DNA of 64,000 nucleotides from the NCBI GenBank assembly GCA_052035915.1, contig JBPOHE010000033.1:10722-74721 (forward strand), written 5' to 3'. The position numbers and the translations under genes were made by a program. The stretch is from JBPOHE01 sp052035915. GTDB lineage: Bacteria; Pseudomonadota; Gammaproteobacteria; Chromatiales; Chromatiaceae. Below the pieces are notes generated by a model. It saw only the letters and a list, made by a program, of their open reading frames with translations. It searched no databases and was not told the DNA's origin. Shown here piece by piece: positions 18,177 to 26,897 of the stretch; within the stretch, counting starts at the first letter, position 1, and each line of letters starts with the position of its first letter.

Positions 18177-19313
18177 ATGAACTTGACTAGAAAAGATATC
18201 GTTCGCTTGGAGTTTGACCCCACACTCGACAACTTGGATAAAGACAAAAAAATTCGGGATGGCTTGTCCGTTGTGACGCAGATCGGGAATACTCTCTGGG
18301 TCGCCAATGATGAAGCTATTAGTCTGGAACGGCTTTCCAATGCCCAAGACGATAGTAATGGTAACTACCACCATTATAGCCAACACAAACAGTTCCGTCT
18401 CGACACGTATATCAATCTTCCGGTGCCGCCGCCAACGAATTCCATGAACTTTGAGGAAGCGGATATAGAAGGATTAGACTATGAAAACGGCTACCTATGG
18501 TTGGTAGGTTCGCACAGTCTTAAGCGTAAGCAACCTAAAAAATCTAAGGATGGGCTTGACAAGATCGGTAAGCAGTTAGAGAAAGTGACTAGTGACGGGA
18601 ACCGCTACCTTCTGGCCCGCATCCCGATTGTAGAGAGAGAGGGAATCTATACCTTGGAAAAAGAATATACACAGAACGGGAAAACGCGCATCGCTGCTCA
18701 ACTACGTGGTAACGCCAAGGGCAGCGAGTTGACTGAGGCATTGAAAGATGACGAACACCTAAAAGCTTTCCTCGGAATCCCTGGTAAGGATAATGGGTTC
18801 GATATTGAAGGGTTGGCCGTGGCTGGCGAGCGTCTTTTCATCGGGCTGCGTGGCCCTGTCCTGCGCGGTTGGGCGGTAATCCTGGAAGTGGAGTTGATGG
18901 AGGAAACCGGCAATCCATCTATTCTGAGGTTAAAGCCAACTGGAACGGAAAATTGCTTATATCGAAAGCATTTTCTCCCCTTGGGTGGTCTTGGTATCCG
19001 TGATCTCTGCTCTCATGGAACCGACCTTCTGATCTTGGCGGGTCCGACAATGGATCTTGATGGCCCGGTAAATATCTTCCGTTGGCGAAGTATATTGTTG
19101 TCGCGAGAAGAGCCTAATGTACTGGCTAACGAATTGGTACTACTTGGGCCTGTTCCTTACGGCCAAGGCGATGACCACGCCGAAGGCTTGACCCTGTTTT
19201 CGCAGATCAATGATGGCTCCGAAAAAGTACTTGTAGTTTACGATTCTGCGTCTGATGATCGCAAGAAGGGAGGAAATGACGCCATCGACGCCGATGTTTT
19301 CCTCCTACCCTAA
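18177..19313 (+). CDS. DUF3616-family protein
   Basis: A 378-residue protein whose motifs DIEGLDYENGYLWLVGSHS and FDIEGLAVAGERLFIGLRGP match DUF3616, a family with a likely beta-propeller fold and unknown activity. No signal peptide or membrane segment is seen, so it should be cytoplasmic. It lies 148 bp after the phosphoesterase and 43 bp before the hydrolase, on the same strand and in the same AT-richer island. Base composition is intermediate between those two genes. Function is unknown; repeated DIEGL acidic blocks could bind metal. Confidence 0.75.
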   Translation: MNLTRKDIVRLEFDPTLDNLDKDKKIRDGLSVVTQIGNTLWVANDEAISLERLSNAQDDSNGNYHHYSQHKQFRLDTYINLPVPPPTNSMNFEEADIEGLDYENGYLWLVGSHSLKRKQPKKSKDGLDKIGKQLEKVTSDGNRYLLARIPIVEREGIYTLEKEYTQNGKTRIAAQLRGNAKGSELTEALKDDEHLKAFLGIPGKDNGFDIEGLAVAGERLFIGLRGPVLRGWAVILEVELMEETGNPSILRLKPTGTENCLYRKHFLPLGGLGIRDLCSHGTDLLILAGPTMDLDGPVNIFRWRSILLSREEPNVLANELVLLGPVPYGQGDDHAEGLTLFSQINDGSEKVLVVYDSASDDRKKGGNDAIDADVFLLP

Positions 19314-19356
19314 TGTTGTCTGACGTAAAATAATTCAATCTTGTAAGGAGCCCTTC

Positions 19357-20283
19357 ATGGGAAAAGTCATCATCGGTATTCACGGTTTGAGCAACAAACC
19401 GCCACGGGACTTGCATCGGGAGGGTTGGATCAAGGCCATACGGGAGGGGCTGGCGAAGAACGGCAACCTAGTCGACGCCCAATTCGACTTCGTCGACGTC
19501 TATTGGGCTGATCTCATGTATCGATATCCACTGCACCAAGATGTCAATTTCCGCAGTGATGCCCTTTATGATACCGAGCCCTATGTGGAGGCTGCACCTG
19601 GGGCCTTGAGAGAATACAAGGATAAGTGGGTGGATAGTATGCGGGCTGATCTTTTGTCCGTTGTCGGGAGTGCCGCCGATGCGGTCAAAGGGGCATTCGG
19701 TTTCGATCGCTTTGCGGATGCCATCTTGGAGCGCCATCTGAAGGATTTGGGGGAATACTATAGCCCCCAGCGTCAAATCCGGGATCGTACAGGGGCCATC
19801 CGACCTGTGCGCGATGTGCTGCGGGATGAATTGAAAAACGCCATCTTACAATGTCGTGATCGGGAAATCCTGCTTATCGCCCACTCCATGGGAACCATCA
19901 TAGCCTATGACGTGTTACGTGATCTGGGCCGCCAACCAGGTAGTCCCACGGTCCCCTTCCTGCTCACCATAGGATCGCCCTTGGGTCTTCCTCATGTGAA
20001 ACTCAAGATCCAAGGGGAGCGCAGCTACGATCCGCACGAACCAGTGCGAACTCCGAGTTTGGTCACCAAAAGCTGGTGGAACTGCGCGGATCGGAAGGAT
20101 GTAGTGGCCGTAGATACCCATCTTGCCGACGACTACGGGCCCAATGCCACTGGGGTGCAGGTGGTGGACGATCTGATCCTCAACGACTATGTGAATCCCG
20201 AGGGCAAACCCAACCATCACAAGCACTTCGGTTACCTGCGGGCACCTGAGGTATCAGGATATATCCGCGATTTTCTGCGCTGA
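19357..20283 (+). CDS. Alpha/beta hydrolase with a lipase-like serine motif
   Basis: A 308-residue protein opening with VIIGIHGLSNKPP (the oxyanion-loop HG motif) and carrying the nucleophile elbow AHSMG near residue 175. A candidate catalytic His lies in the NHHKHFGYL segment near the C-terminus. It resembles PGAP1-like or lipase-like esterases that act on lipids or acylated proteins, but the substrate is unknown. ATG follows TAAGGAG. It is the third gene of the accessory set after the phosphoesterase and DUF3616 genes. Its GC content is closer to that of the host, so the three may not share one origin. Confidence 0.8.
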   Translation: MGKVIIGIHGLSNKPPRDLHREGWIKAIREGLAKNGNLVDAQFDFVDVYWADLMYRYPLHQDVNFRSDALYDTEPYVEAAPGALREYKDKWVDSMRADLLSVVGSAADAVKGAFGFDRFADAILERHLKDLGEYYSPQRQIRDRTGAIRPVRDVLRDELKNAILQCRDREILLIAHSMGTIIAYDVLRDLGRQPGSPTVPFLLTIGSPLGLPHVKLKIQGERSYDPHEPVRTPSLVTKSWWNCADRKDVVAVDTHLADDYGPNATGVQVVDDLILNDYVNPEGKPNHHKHFGYLRAPEVSGYIRDFLR

Positions 20284-20369
20284 CGCCAATTCCTGTTCGG
20301 TTCTCCCTCATCGGTGGGTGAGGGGCTGCGGCATGAACCCGTTTTGCCGTTAGGGCCGTAGGGCCGTAG

Positions 20370-20395
20370 GTGCGATTAGCGTAGCCTAATCGCAC
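20370..20395. repeat. REP-like hairpin
   Basis: GTGCGATTAG and CTAATCGCAC pair perfectly around a 6-base loop, preceded by GTAG and by two tandem copies of GGGCCGTA. It lies at the border between the hydrolase gene and the integrase remnant. This GTAGGTGCG-type palindrome is related in form to the element at 12419. Confidence 0.65.
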
Positions 20396-20429
20396 GCATG
20401 TTATTGCAACCACCGATTCAGGCTAAGAT

Positions 20430-20827
20430 TGGTTATCGTTACGCCCATCGTGTCAATAATCGCTGCAATTTGATGGCATGGTCGAATATCCGCTGTACCC
20501 AGCGCAGAATGTCATTAGCCATGCTGGGAGCGCCGCGCTTGACGATGCCTTGGATCATGGCGTCGATATGTGGCGGCGGGTTCTCGCTTCCGCTCCTGTT
20601 TCTCGGCGGCCACCACATCGTGTCTCATGGCTACCTGAATGCGTAACGTTTTGGCGGCCTCTCTGGCATCTGCTCATGATGCGCGGCTGCCCCACGAAGC
20701 GATAGCGGAACCGCCATACCAGAATCGCGAAGTTTTCCCGGTAACTCAGGTACAGCCCGTCGCCGTCGCCTTTCAGCTCGAATCGTTCTCCAGCCTTGAT
20801 CCAGTTACGAATATACAGGTCCGTCAT
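20430..20827 (-). pseudogene. Decayed tyrosine integrase (DUF4102 type)
   Basis: From the ATG at 20827 the frame gives LYIRNWIKAGERFELKGDGD and WRFRYRF, the N-terminal arm-binding domain of P4-like integrases. The frame then breaks. In other frames further on are VAMRHDVVAAEKQERKRE and a core-binding fragment (IVKRGAPSMANDILRWVQRI). The catalytic domain with the Arg/His/Tyr residues is missing. It marks one border of an old integrated element. I see no tRNA gene or clear attachment repeat nearby. Confidence 0.8.
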
Positions 20828-20947
20828 GGTGCCCATGCCGTGCTCCAGGGTTGGCGCCACCAAAACCCGGCCTTCCGGATCGATTGGTGCACCTGGTGGT
20901 GCACGCCGAGCAGGCGCTTCAGTGACACGACAAGCAACGCCAAGAAA

Positions 20948-20975
20948 CAAAAAAGCCGCGTGGTTGGCGGCTTTA
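20948..20975 (-). terminator. Intrinsic terminator of yicC
   Basis: On the minus strand AAAGCCGC and GCGGCTTT form an 8-bp stem with a 7-base loop, followed by a T-run. It lies 38 bp after the yicC stop, the expected place and orientation. Confidence 0.85.
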
Positions 20976-21012
20976 CATGGGGTATTTCGATCTGGCGCAA
21001 CGGGGTGAATGG

Positions 21013-21879
21013 TTATTCCACGTTCTGTATCTGTTCCCGCATCTGCTCGATCATCACCTTCATCTCCACCGCGGTGCGGGTGAGCTCGAAGTCGACGGAT
21101 TTGGAAGAAAGGGTGTTGGCCTCCCGGTTGAGTTCCTGCATGAGGAAATCCAGGCGACGGCCGACCGGCTCGCGATGGCGCAGCACCTGTTCGACCTCGC
21201 CCAGGTGGGAGGTCAGTCGGTCCATCTCTTCGTCGACATCCATGCGTTGGGCGAGTAAGGCGATCTCTTGTTCCAACCGGGTCTCATCGAGTTCGCTCAG
21301 GAGTTCCTGCAGACGGTTGCGCAGCCGCAGGCGTTGATCGGCGATGACCTGGGGCATCCTGACCCTGGCCTGGGCTACCAGGACCCGCATATTGGCGCAA
21401 CGCTGGGCGATGACCTCGACCAGACGTTGACCCTCCCGCCGTCGTCCGGTCACCAGTTGATCGATGGCCTCTTCGAGCAGATCGGTGGCCTGGGCCTGTA
21501 CCGGGGTGAGATCCCGTTCCTGTACCTCGATGACCCCGGGCCAGCGGAGTACGTCCCAAGGCGACGGCTGTTCCAGGCTGGTCATCATCTCGGCCAGACG
21601 CTGACTGGCACCGAGGAGTTGGTTGGCCAATCGCTCATTGATGGTGACATGACCGAGGGCGTCCAGCTTCGGCTTGTAACGCAGGGCGCAGTCGATCTTG
21701 CCCCGACTGAGACGGGCGGCGAGTCGCTCGCGTACCAGGGGCTCCAGGGAGCGCAGTTCTTCCGGCAGGCGTACCCCCACCTCGAGGTAGCGGTGATTCA
21801 CGGACCGGATTTCCCAAGCCAGTTCGCCCAATTCCCCCCGATATTCACAGCGGGCGAAGGCCGTCATGCTGCAGATCAT
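21013..21879 (-). CDS. yicC: YicC-family endoribonuclease
   Basis: A 288-residue homologue of E. coli YicC, an RNase implicated in small-RNA turnover. It starts MICSMTAFAR, matching MIRSMTAYAR of E. coli, which fixes the ATG at 21879 (an upstream in-frame ATG would add 16 residues without family support). Conserved blocks include WEIRSVNHRYLE, RLEQEIALLAQRMDVDEE, GRRLDFLMQELNRE and the C-terminal EQMREQIQN. It is transcribed divergently from the kinase/phosphatase/rph set. Confidence 0.95.
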   Translation of the reverse strand: MICSMTAFARCEYRGELGELAWEIRSVNHRYLEVGVRLPEELRSLEPLVRERLAARLSRGKIDCALRYKPKLDALGHVTINERLANQLLGASQRLAEMMTSLEQPSPWDVLRWPGVIEVQERDLTPVQAQATDLLEEAIDQLVTGRRREGQRLVEVIAQRCANMRVLVAQARVRMPQVIADQRLRLRNRLQELLSELDETRLEQEIALLAQRMDVDEEMDRLTSHLGEVEQVLRHREPVGRRLDFLMQELNREANTLSSKSVDFELTRTAVEMKVMIEQMREQIQNVE

Positions 21880-22033
21880 TGTTTTCAACTCGTGCCTTGA
21901 AGGATCCTTACAGCGCATCCCAACCATTTTTTGGCCCAGACGCGTAAGGAATAGATGCGAAGTCTCTCTATGTTTGTATCATAACCGCGACCTTTTCCTG
22001 TTGCAGCCGAGACTTCATTCAACCGCGTCCACC

Positions 22034-22993
22034 ATGGAACCGCTCCGTAGCAGTTTGCCCCCAGGCACCTGGGTGGGGCCATTCGAACTCAAGCGGCTGA
22101 TCGCCAGCGGGGGGTTCAGTCTGATCTATCTGGCCGAGGAGCTGGACACCCAGGAGGAGGTGGTGGTCAAGGAATTTCTCCCCGGCAAGTTGGCCCGTCG
22201 GGAGGAGAGCATGACGGATGTACTGCCCATCAGCGAGGAGAAATACGATCTCTACTATCAAACCATCAAGTTGTTTTATCAGGAGATCAAGACCCTGGCC
22301 TCGTTGCGCCACCCAAACATCGTGCGGGTGCGCGACTGCCTGGTCGCCCACAACACGGCCTATCTGGTGATGGACTACGAGCGTGGCCAGAACCTCGCCA
22401 GTTATATCCGCAAACATCAAGGGGGAATGAGCCTGCAATTCATGCTGACGGTCTTCCTGCCCTTGCTCGACGCTCTCAGGCTGATTCATTCCCATTCACT
22501 GCTTCATCTGGACATCAAGCCCAACAACATCCACCTGCGTCCGGGTGGCAATCCGCTGTTGTTGGATTTCGGTGCCGTGCATCATTTTGCCACCTCGCGC
22601 CATTCCACCGCCGGGCAGGTGGTGACAGCGGGTTTCTCCCCGTTGGAGCAGTATTACAATGTGGGCTTCGTCGGTCCCTGGAGCGATGTCTACGCGGTCG
22701 GCGCCAGCATGCGGGCCTGCCTCGATGGCAAACCGCCACCATCGGCGATCGCCCGCCATGCTAGCGATACCCTGACGCCGTCGGTTCAGCAGTACAAACG
22801 CCGCTACCCGGCCTTCCTGCTGGAGGCCATCGATTGGGCTATGGAACTGGACCCTTTGTTGCGACCGCAAAGCGTCCAGGAACTCCTGGAGGCCCTGAGC
22901 AAGGAAACGGGCCGGCCGAGTGAGGAGACGGGTACGTCCAAAAGCGGTCTGGGCGTTTTCAAACTGTTCCGTCTGTGGAACAGCGAGAGCTGA
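22034..22993 (+). CDS. Serine/threonine protein kinase (bacterial Hanks type)
   Basis: A 319-residue soluble kinase without membrane segment or sensor domain. The nucleotide loop is IASGGFSLIYLA, the ATP-binding lysine lies in VVVKEF, the catalytic loop is HLDIKPNNI and the metal motif is DFG in LLDFGAVHH. The loop has Leu instead of Arg before the catalytic Asp, so it is a non-RD kinase that probably does not need activation-loop phosphorylation. The PP2C phosphatase gene follows after 12 bp, so the two likely act on the same targets. The ATG at 22034 matches the start of the conserved part. Confidence 0.92.
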   Translation: MEPLRSSLPPGTWVGPFELKRLIASGGFSLIYLAEELDTQEEVVVKEFLPGKLARREESMTDVLPISEEKYDLYYQTIKLFYQEIKTLASLRHPNIVRVRDCLVAHNTAYLVMDYERGQNLASYIRKHQGGMSLQFMLTVFLPLLDALRLIHSHSLLHLDIKPNNIHLRPGGNPLLLDFGAVHHFATSRHSTAGQVVTAGFSPLEQYYNVGFVGPWSDVYAVGASMRACLDGKPPPSAIARHASDTLTPSVQQYKRRYPAFLLEAIDWAMELDPLLRPQSVQELLEALSKETGRPSEETGTSKSGLGVFKLFRLWNSES

Positions 22994-23005
22994 TCAGGAA
23001 CCCCC

Positions 23006-23770
23006 ATGACCCCATCCGAGTATGAAGTGGCCGAGGTGTCCCGGCTGGGAAACCGCAAGATCAACCAGGATCGCTGCCTGGCCCTGGAGAGCGAAGGGAG
23101 TCTACTGCTGGTCCTGGGAGATGGCCTGGGTGGTCATCCCAAGGGGGAGGTGGCGGCCGACATTCTGGTGGAGACCTGCACCAAGATCTTTCGCATCACC
23201 CCGAAGCCGATCAGGAATCCGTTGCTTTTTCTCAACATACTGGTCCGCCGGGCGCATACCAATATCCTTACCTTCGGTCAGGGGCAGAGCCCGCCCATCG
23301 AGCCGCGCACCACCGCCGTCCTCGCCCTGGTGCAGCAGCAATGGGTCTATTGGTGCCATGTCGGGGACAGCCGTTTCTATGCCTTGCGTCGCGGTCGGGT
23401 GATGGTCCGTACCCAGGACCATTCCTATGTCCAGGGACTCATCGAGGAGGGCTTGATCTCCCCCCGGGACACCACCCATCACCCCTTGCGCCATTATGTA
23501 ACCCGCTGCGTCGGCGGTACCGGCGATCCCCCCGAACTGAGTTGCGCCACTCCGCTCGAACTGGAGGCCGGCGACGGCATTCTGCTTTGTTCCGATGGGC
23601 TCTGGGCCAATCTGACCGAGGGCCAACTGGCGTCCTTGACGAACAGACCGGATCCCCTGCAACTCAGCCTCGATCGCCTGGCGAATCAGGCCGAGGCCGC
23701 GGCCCATCCCTTTGCCGACAACATCTCCGCCCTGGCCATGCGCATCTTGCCTCCGGGCATGGCAAAATGA
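23006..23770 (+). CDS. PP2C-family protein phosphatase
   Basis: A 254-residue Mg/Mn-dependent Ser/Thr phosphatase. Metal-binding motifs are visible: GNRKINQD near residue 15, GDGLGGHPKGEVAA, HVGDSRFYALRRG, and LLCSDGLW with a later DNISALAM. The domain is complete and has no extra regions or signal peptide. It forms an operon with the kinase just upstream and should reverse its phosphorylations. The rph gene starts 73 bp downstream on the same strand. Confidence 0.94.
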   Translation: MTPSEYEVAEVSRLGNRKINQDRCLALESEGSLLLVLGDGLGGHPKGEVAADILVETCTKIFRITPKPIRNPLLFLNILVRRAHTNILTFGQGQSPPIEPRTTAVLALVQQQWVYWCHVGDSRFYALRRGRVMVRTQDHSYVQGLIEEGLISPRDTTHHPLRHYVTRCVGGTGDPPELSCATPLELEAGDGILLCSDGLWANLTEGQLASLTNRPDPLQLSLDRLANQAEAAAHPFADNISALAMRILPPGMAK

Positions 23771-23843
23771 GTCTTTTCCGCCCTTTTGGGCGCCAGCTCC
23801 CACCCAAGATTCCGACTGACTCAGCGATGAGGAACCCAGCTTC

Positions 23844-24560
23844 ATGAGACCATCCGGCAGACGACCGGACGAATTGCGCCCCCTGAGCTTCGTCCGCCAT
23901 TTCACCTCCCAGGCCGAGGGCTCGGTGCTCGTGACCATGGGGGAGACCCGGGTCCTCTGTACCCTAAGCGTCGAAAACCGGGTGCCGGCCTTTTTGCTCG
24001 GCCAAAAGAAAGGCTGGATCACCGCCGAGTACGGGATGCTGCCCCGCGCCACCCAGGAGCGTACCCCTCGGGAGGCGGCGAAAGGCAAGCAGAGTGGACG
24101 CACCCTGGAGATCCAACGTCTGATCGGTCGTTCCCTGCGGGCGGCGGTCGATCTCGGTGCTCTGGGCGAGCGCAGTCTCTTGGTGGATTGCGATGTATTG
24201 CAGGCCGACGGCGGCACCCGCACCGCGGCTATCAACGGTGCCTGGGTGGCGTTGCAGGAGGCCGTCCATACCCTGCTCTCCAGCGGTCAGCTGACGATCA
24301 ACCCCATCAAGACCCAGGTGGCCGCGGTCTCCGTGGGTATTTGTGGTGGGATCCCGGTTCTCGATCTCGATTACGCCGAGGACTCAGGGGCGGCAACCGA
24401 TATGAACGTGGTGATGAACGATCAAGGGGCTTTCATCGAGATCCAGGGCACCGCGGAAGGTCATCCCTTCCAGCGCCAGGAGCTGACGCGCCTGCTGGAT
24501 CTGGCCGAGGTCGGGATCGGCCGCATCCTGAGCGCCCAGCGCGCCGCCCTGGCGGAATGA
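23844..24560 (+). CDS. rph: Ribonuclease PH
   Basis: A 238-residue phosphorolytic exoribonuclease that trims the 3' ends of tRNA precursors. It starts MRPSGRRPDELRP and carries VLCTLSVE, AEYGMLPRATQERTPREAA, the RNA-binding RTLEIQRLIGRSLRA, and DCDVLQADGGTRTAAINGA with the phosphate and metal site. Length matches the family. It is followed directly by rdgB, the usual neighbour in gammaproteobacteria. Confidence 0.98.
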   Translation: MRPSGRRPDELRPLSFVRHFTSQAEGSVLVTMGETRVLCTLSVENRVPAFLLGQKKGWITAEYGMLPRATQERTPREAAKGKQSGRTLEIQRLIGRSLRAAVDLGALGERSLLVDCDVLQADGGTRTAAINGAWVALQEAVHTLLSSGQLTINPIKTQVAAVSVGICGGIPVLDLDYAEDSGAATDMNVVMNDQGAFIEIQGTAEGHPFQRQELTRLLDLAEVGIGRILSAQRAALAE

Positions 24561-24568
24561 GGGACTGG

Positions 24569-25186
24569 ATGATGCAGGGCCACCATCAGGGCGAACGCAT
24601 TCTCCTGGCCAGCAACAATGCCGGTAAGGTCAGGGAGATCAATCAGTTGTTGGCCAGCCAGAACATTTCGGTGATCCCCCAGTCCGATCTCGGTGTCCCC
24701 GAGGTGGCGGAGACGGGTCTGAGCTTCGTCGAGAACGCCATCATCAAGGCCCGTCACGCCGCCCTTCATGGTCACATGGCCGCCATCGCCGATGATTCCG
24801 GGCTGGAGGTCGATGCCCTGGAGGGGGCTCCGGGCGTCCATTCGGCCCGTTATGCCGGGCCCGGCGCCACCGATAGGGAGAATCTGGACAAGCTTTTGAA
24901 GGCTATGGCGGCTGTTCCTGCCCCGTTGCGGACGGCCCGCTTCCAGTGCGTCCTGGTCTACATGAGATATGCCGCCGACCCGACGCCGATCATCTGTCAG
25001 GGCACCTGGGAAGGGGAGATCGCCTTGGCGCCCCAGGGCGAGCGCGGCTTCGGCTATGACCCCCTGTTTTTCGTCCCCAGCCATGGCTGTACCGCGGCAG
25101 AACTCGGTCCCGAGGTGAAGAACCGACTCAGCCACCGCGGACAGGCCCTGCGTCAATTACTGGCCAGGCTTTCCGGGGCGCCATGA
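24569..25186 (+). CDS. rdgB: dITP/XTP pyrophosphatase (RdgB/HAM1)
   Basis: A pyrophosphatase of about 205 residues that hydrolyses non-canonical purine NTPs to keep them out of DNA. Motifs: LLASNNAGKVREI at the start, SFVENAIIKARHAA, AIADDSGLEVDAL, and GFGYDPLFFVP. The ATG at 24569 follows GAGGGA. An ATG at 24557, overlapping the rph stop, and one at 24572 are also possible. The stop overlaps the next gene (ATGA at 25183-25186), so rph, rdgB and waaG look like one operon. Confidence 0.96.
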   Translation: MMQGHHQGERILLASNNAGKVREINQLLASQNISVIPQSDLGVPEVAETGLSFVENAIIKARHAALHGHMAAIADDSGLEVDALEGAPGVHSARYAGPGATDRENLDKLLKAMAAVPAPLRTARFQCVLVYMRYAADPTPIICQGTWEGEIALAPQGERGFGYDPLFFVPSHGCTAAELGPEVKNRLSHRGQALRQLLARLSGAP

Positions 25187-26352
25187 CGCCCAGGTCGCTG
25201 GCCTTCGCCTTGCTCGATTATTTTCCTTACGGCGGCCAGCAACGAGATTTTCTCAAGATCGCCCAGGCGGCACTCGAGCATGGCCATCGGGTCAGGGCCT
25301 TGGTCCATACCTGGGAAGGGGAGGTCCCTGACGGCATCGAGGTGGTGAAACTCGCTGCCACGGGTCGCAGCAATCATCGTAAATTGCAGCGGTTCGCCGC
25401 CGCGGTGCAGGAGTATCGCAACCGCCAGCCCATCGACGTCCTCATCGGCTTCGTCAAGCTCCCGGGCCTGGATCTCTATTTCGCCGCCGACCCCTGTTAC
25501 CTGAGCCGGGCCCTCGCCAAGCGGGGTCCCTGGGTGCGACTGCTGCCCAGATTCCGCGTCCTGAGCGCCCTGGAGCGCTCGGTGTTCACTCCGACGAGCC
25601 GGACCCGCCTCCTGGTGCTCACCGAAGCGATACAAAGGGAATATCAACTGGTCTATGGCACGCCGGGCGAGCGCTTCATCCGGCTGCCGCCCGGGGTCGA
25701 AAACATCTTTCGGCCGGTAACTGAGGCGGAACGCGAGGCCATACGCACCCGGCTCGGGTTGGAACGGCAACACCTCCTCTATCTCATGGTCGGCAGTCAT
25801 TTCCGCACCAAGGGGGTCGACCGCAGCCTCCGGGCCCTCGCGGCCCTGCCGCCCGAGGCCCGGCAACAGGCCCGGCTCTGGATCGCGGGGAGCGGCCGAC
25901 AGGAGGAGATGGGACAAGTCGCCGCCAGCCTCGGTCTGGCCTCCCAGGTGCGCTTTCTCGGTGGTCGTGCGGATGTGGCGGAGCTGATGCGGGCGGCGGA
26001 TGTGTTATTGCAACCTTCACGCACCGAGCTGGCCGGCATGACCATCGTCGAGGCCCTGAGCTGTGAACTGCCGGTCATCGCTAGCGGCGAATGCGGTTAC
26101 GCTTTTCATGTACACCGCTCCGGCGGCGGTATCGCCCTGGAGGTGCCGTTTCGACAGATGGATTTCGAGGCCGCCCTGGTCGCCAGTCTGGAGGCCGGAC
26201 GGCGTCTGGGATGGCGCCGTGGGGCGGGAGACTACGCCGCCACTACCGACTTGCAGGGTCTGGCGACGACCGCCCTGAGGGTGATCGAGGCGCTCGGCCC
26301 AGAGGGGGAAGCGGCTCATCGCGCCAAGTCGGCGAACGAACCCGGAGACTAA
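25183..26352 (+). CDS. waaG: WaaG-like lipopolysaccharide core glucosyltransferase (GT4)
   Basis: A 389-residue GT-B glycosyltransferase that probably adds the first hexose to the heptose region of the LPS core at the cytoplasmic face of the inner membrane. It parallels E. coli WaaG closely: YFPYGGQQRDFLKIA, VLIGFVKLPGLDLYFAADPC, and SHFRTKGVDRSLRALAALP. The GT4 donor motif follows as ELAGMTIVEALSCELPVIAS. The N-terminal GG loop and the C-terminal E-x7-E-like motif are both present. It overlaps rdgB by 4 bp, unlike the usual location in a waa cluster. Confidence 0.9.
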   Translation: MTPRSLAFALLDYFPYGGQQRDFLKIAQAALEHGHRVRALVHTWEGEVPDGIEVVKLAATGRSNHRKLQRFAAAVQEYRNRQPIDVLIGFVKLPGLDLYFAADPCYLSRALAKRGPWVRLLPRFRVLSALERSVFTPTSRTRLLVLTEAIQREYQLVYGTPGERFIRLPPGVENIFRPVTEAEREAIRTRLGLERQHLLYLMVGSHFRTKGVDRSLRALAALPPEARQQARLWIAGSGRQEEMGQVAASLGLASQVRFLGGRADVAELMRAADVLLQPSRTELAGMTIVEALSCELPVIASGECGYAFHVHRSGGGIALEVPFRQMDFEAALVASLEAGRRLGWRRGAGDYAATTDLQGLATTALRVIEALGPEGEAAHRAKSANEPGD

Positions 26353-26370
26353 AACTCTCCTCAGTCAGCC

Positions 26371-26492
26371 TTCCGGGCATGGACGGAAAACGGCCATTTT
26401 TCGTTCTTCTTTCAAGAACAATATCTATACTATAAACGGCATTGTTCTCTAATGAAGAACAAAAAATCGGCGACACAGGCCCAGGCCCGGAA
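26371..26492 (+). repeat. Dyad-pair repeat element, copy 3
   Basis: Ends are perfect TTCCGGGC (26371-26378) and GCCCGGAA (26485-26492). Dyads lie at 26403-26419 and 26444-26460, centres 41 bp apart. It lies 18 bp after the waaG stop. This is one of the cleanest copies; the ACGGAAAACGGCC arm is on the left. Confidence 0.95.
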
Positions 26493-26897
26493 GTGATGCG
26501 GGGATTGCCGTCAGGACCGGTGGCCACGGACCAAAGGGATTGAGGCGCCACCCTCTTTGCTGCCGATCAGGGATAAGCTAACGAGAATTGGTAGAACGGC
26601 ATTCGCTGGTGATTGGATCTGGATGGCCCTGGGCGGAGGAGGTGGCCGGATACCACCAGGCCAAGCTGGCAGAATGTACAATAATCTCGTCATCGCTCGC
26701 GCAAAAGTTTCGCCTGGCCCGAGGGGCCGTAACCGATGCCGGAACCCTTGCCCGACCTTTAGGCGATTGCCGGACAGAAACCCATGAGTGGGCATCCTCG
26801 TCGGCAAGGGATCGGGGGCCAGGGCCAGTCGCTATGTGCTACAGAAGTCACCAAGGGTTCTTTACCCTGATGGCGTCAATTTCGAGGAGATACCCCC
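26493..26897. other. Gene-free stretch upstream of the universal stress gene
   Basis: About 400 bp with no coding frame I can support and no RNA gene I recognise. The promoter of the downstream gene must lie here, but I see no convincing -35/-10 pair. Confidence 0.5.

Noticed and set aside
20284..20950. tRNA or attachment site beside the integrase remnant
   Set aside because: I found no cloverleaf and no direct repeat that could be a core site.
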